Of a stretch of DNA of 56,599 bases, positions 54,911 through 56,599 are shown piece after piece. Under the pieces are notes generated by a model. It worked only from the letters and a program-made list of their open reading frames with translations, was not told the origin of the DNA and did not search any database. Position numbers and translations under genes: made by a program. Source of the DNA: Comamonadaceae bacterium (lineage in GTDB: Bacteria > Pseudomonadota > Gammaproteobacteria > Burkholderiales > Burkholderiaceae_C); contig CANEXF010000017.1 of the NCBI GenBank assembly GCA_947443645.1, forward strand, positions 1 to 56,599, written 5' to 3'. The number at the start of each line of letters is the position of its first letter. Positions within the stretch are counted from its first letter, which is position 1.

Positions 54911-56599
54911 TTATTTGGTCAGCACGAAACCCTTGAGCTTGCCAAACGCGCCATCGACCAGCGCCTTTTGCTGTTCCTGATGCAGGTGCGAGTAGCCGAC
55001 AGCCGGAGATGCAGAAGCCGCACGGCCGGAGTAGCCGAGCTTTTGGCCGTCCGTCATGTTTTCATGAATGTAGTGCTGGACAAAGAACCAGGCGCCCTGG
55101 TTTTGTGGCTCATCTTGGCACCACACGATGTCGGTGGCGTTGGGGTACTTTCTCAGCTCGGTTGCAAACGCCTTGTGCGGGAAGGGGTAGAGCTGCTCGA
55201 CACGGATGATGACGGTGTCGTCATAGCCTTTTTCTTCACGCTTTTTAACCAGGTCGTAGTAGACCTTGCCTGAACAGGCCACCACGCGCTTGACCTTGTC
55301 GGCCTTCTTGATCACGTCTTCCTTGTTCTCAGGAATCACGGTCTGGAAGCTGCCCTTGGTGAACTCGCTCAGCGGTGACGCTGCATCCTTGGCGCGCAGC
55401 AGCGACTTGGGCGTCATGATGATCAGGGGCTTGCGCAGGTTACGCACCATCTGGCGACGCAAGATGTGGAAGATCTGGCTGGCGGTCGTGGGCTGGACCA
55501 CTTGCATGTTGGTATCGGCAGACAGCTGCATGAAGCGCTCAAGGCGCGCCGAGCTGTGCTCAGGGCCCTGACCTTCGTAGCCGTGCGGCAGCATCAAGGT
55601 AATGCCGTTGACGCGGCCCCACTTGACTTCGCCAGAGGCAATGAACTGGTCGATCACGACCTGTGCGCCGTTGACAAAGTCGCCAAACTGGGCTTCCCAG
55701 ATTACCAGTGTGCTCGGGTCATTGGAGGCGTAACCGTATTCAAAGGCCAGCACGGCCTCTTCGGACAAGATCGAGTCAATGACCACAAACGGTGCCTGCT
55801 TCTCGCCGACGTTTTGCAGCGGCACGTAGATGCCGGTATCAAACTTTTCGCGGTTCTGGTCGTGAATAACCGCATGGCGGTGGGTAAAGGTACCCCGGCC
55901 GCAGTCTTCACCAGACAATCGAACCGGGTAGCCGCTGGCGACCAGCGAGGCAAAAGCCATGTGCTCGCCCATGCCCCAATCCACAGGGATGTCACCCCGG
56001 CCCATGGCCGCGCGGTCGTCATAGACTTTCCTGACCAAGTTGTGCGGCGTCACAGTTGCCGGAATCGTCGTGATCTTTTCAGCCAGACGTTTCCACTCTG
56101 CCAGTGGAATCGCGGTGTCGCCAGCGTCGGTCCACTTTTTGCCGAGGTAAGGACTCCAGTCAACCGCATAGTTGCTCTTGAAGTTGGTCAGCACCGGGTC
56201 AAAGGTGCTCTTTCCAGCGTCAAGCGCTGCGCGCGTGGCCTTGACCATGTCATCGCCAAGCGTGTCGCCCATACCCTGGGCTGACAACTTGTCGGCGTAG
56301 AGCTTGCGCGTACCAGGATGCTGTGCAATTTTCTTGTACATCAGCGGCTGGGTCAGCGCTGGCGTGTCCTGCTCGTTGTGGCCAAGTTTGCGGAAGCAGA
56401 TGATGTCAACCACCACGTCTTTTTGGAACTCCATGCGGAACTCGAGCGCCAGTTGCGTGGCCAGCACCACAGCTTCCGGGTCATCGCCATTGACGTGCAG
56501 CACAGGCGCTTCAATCATCTTGACGACGTCGGTGCAATACAGCGTAGAACGGCTGTCGCGCGGATCGCTGGTGGTAAAACCAATCTGATTGTTGATCAC
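54911..56599 (-). CDS. sucA: 2-oxoglutarate dehydrogenase E1 (partial, 5' end outside window)
   Basis: This is the thiamine-diphosphate-dependent decarboxylating subunit. Only the C-terminal 562 residues lie in the window; the gene runs off the right edge, and the full protein is normally about 930-960 residues. Recognisable blocks include INNQIGFTTSDPRDSRST, ICFRKLGHNEQDTPALTQPL, SGEDCGRGTFTHRHAV and LPHGYEGQGPEHSSARLERF. Its transcription leads into sucB, lpdA, zapE and the exported coiled-coil gene; the promoter is out of view. Confidence 0.97.
   Translation of the reverse strand: MINNQIGFTTSDPRDSRSTLYCTDVVKMIEAPVLHVNGDDPEAVVLATQLALEFRMEFQKDVVVDIICFRKLGHNEQDTPALTQPLMYKKIAQHPGTRKLYADKLSAQGMGDTLGDDMVKATRAALDAGKSTFDPVLTNFKSNYAVDWSPYLGKKWTDAGDTAIPLAEWKRLAEKITTIPATVTPHNLVRKVYDDRAAMGRGDIPVDWGMGEHMAFASLVASGYPVRLSGEDCGRGTFTHRHAVIHDQNREKFDTGIYVPLQNVGEKQAPFVVIDSILSEEAVLAFEYGYASNDPSTLVIWEAQFGDFVNGAQVVIDQFIASGEVKWGRVNGITLMLPHGYEGQGPEHSSARLERFMQLSADTNMQVVQPTTASQIFHILRRQMVRNLRKPLIIMTPKSLLRAKDAASPLSEFTKGSFQTVIPENKEDVIKKADKVKRVVACSGKVYYDLVKKREEKGYDDTVIIRVEQLYPFPHKAFATELRKYPNATDIVWCQDEPQNQGAWFFVQHYIHENMTDGQKLGYSGRAASASPAVGYSHLHQEQQKALVDGAFGKLKGFVLTK

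Overview
This window is about 56.6 kb of GC-rich, densely coding bacterial chromosome. Gene content and order point to a betaproteobacterium of the Comamonadaceae, perhaps Polaromonas- or Rhodoferax-like. The family is inferred from three things: the ndk-to-purA housekeeping block, the pmd-type protocatechuate 4,5-cleavage operon, and two dispersed repeat families of a kind I recall from Comamonadaceae genomes. The genus is a guess. I saw no tRNA, rRNA, CRISPR array, insertion sequence or phage gene.

Layout. (1) 1-436 is non-coding: a run of small hairpins, a strong terminator and an AT-rich promoter-like stretch. A small membrane protein follows, perhaps coupled to a leader ORF. (2) 1364-4801 holds rfbBDAC, a complete dTDP-L-rhamnose pathway. 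(3) 4868-7475 holds two lipoproteins, a glutathione transferase and an aldo/keto reductase. (4) 7641-15396 (minus strand) is a nine-gene operon for protocatechuate meta-cleavage. In transcription order it is a cytosolic ModA-like protein, 4-oxalomesaconate hydratase, CHA aldolase, a lipoprotein solute-binding protein, a Bug/TctC solute-binding protein, PDC hydrolase, dioxygenase alpha and beta subunits, and CHMS dehydrogenase. A divergent LysR regulator (15613) and an aroE homologue follow on the plus strand. (5) 17661-26042 is mixed: a second Bug protein, a FrnE/DsbA-type oxidoreductase, a paired chromate transporter, rlmB, a ybbA/tesA/mnmH neighbourhood, metC and a phosphoribosyltransferase. 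(6) 26042-42893 (minus strand) is a long co-directional block: ndk, rlmN, pilF, rodZ, ispG, hisS, yfgM-like, bamB, der, hfq, hflX, hflK, hflC, yjeT-like, hisZ, purA, phosphoribosyltransferase. Many stop and start codons overlap. (7) 43034-50313 holds rluB, scpB and rluD, then divergent bamD, then dinG, a DUF465 protein and a PP2C phosphatase. (8) 50339-56599 (minus strand) is sucA (partial), sucB, lpdA, zapE and a coiled-coil exported protein.

How the genes work together. The pmd operon converts protocatechuate to pyruvate and oxaloacetate, which feed the TCA cycle that includes the 2-oxoglutarate dehydrogenase encoded at the right end. The rfb genes supply a sugar nucleotide for surface polysaccharide. 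The central block joins translation and RNA functions (hisS, der, hfq, hflX, rlmN), envelope assembly and quality control (bamB, bamD, hflKC, rodZ, pilF) and purine/histidine synthesis.

Most notable beyond the annotation: a GC hairpin repeat whose copies abut the stop codons of minus-strand genes; a second palindromic repeat family, one copy of which encodes the hydrophobic core of the BamB signal peptide; an apparent CTG start for hflX overlapping the hfq stop; a ModA-like protein with no export signal at the head of the catabolic operon; and a YbbA-type ATPase without its YbbP permease.
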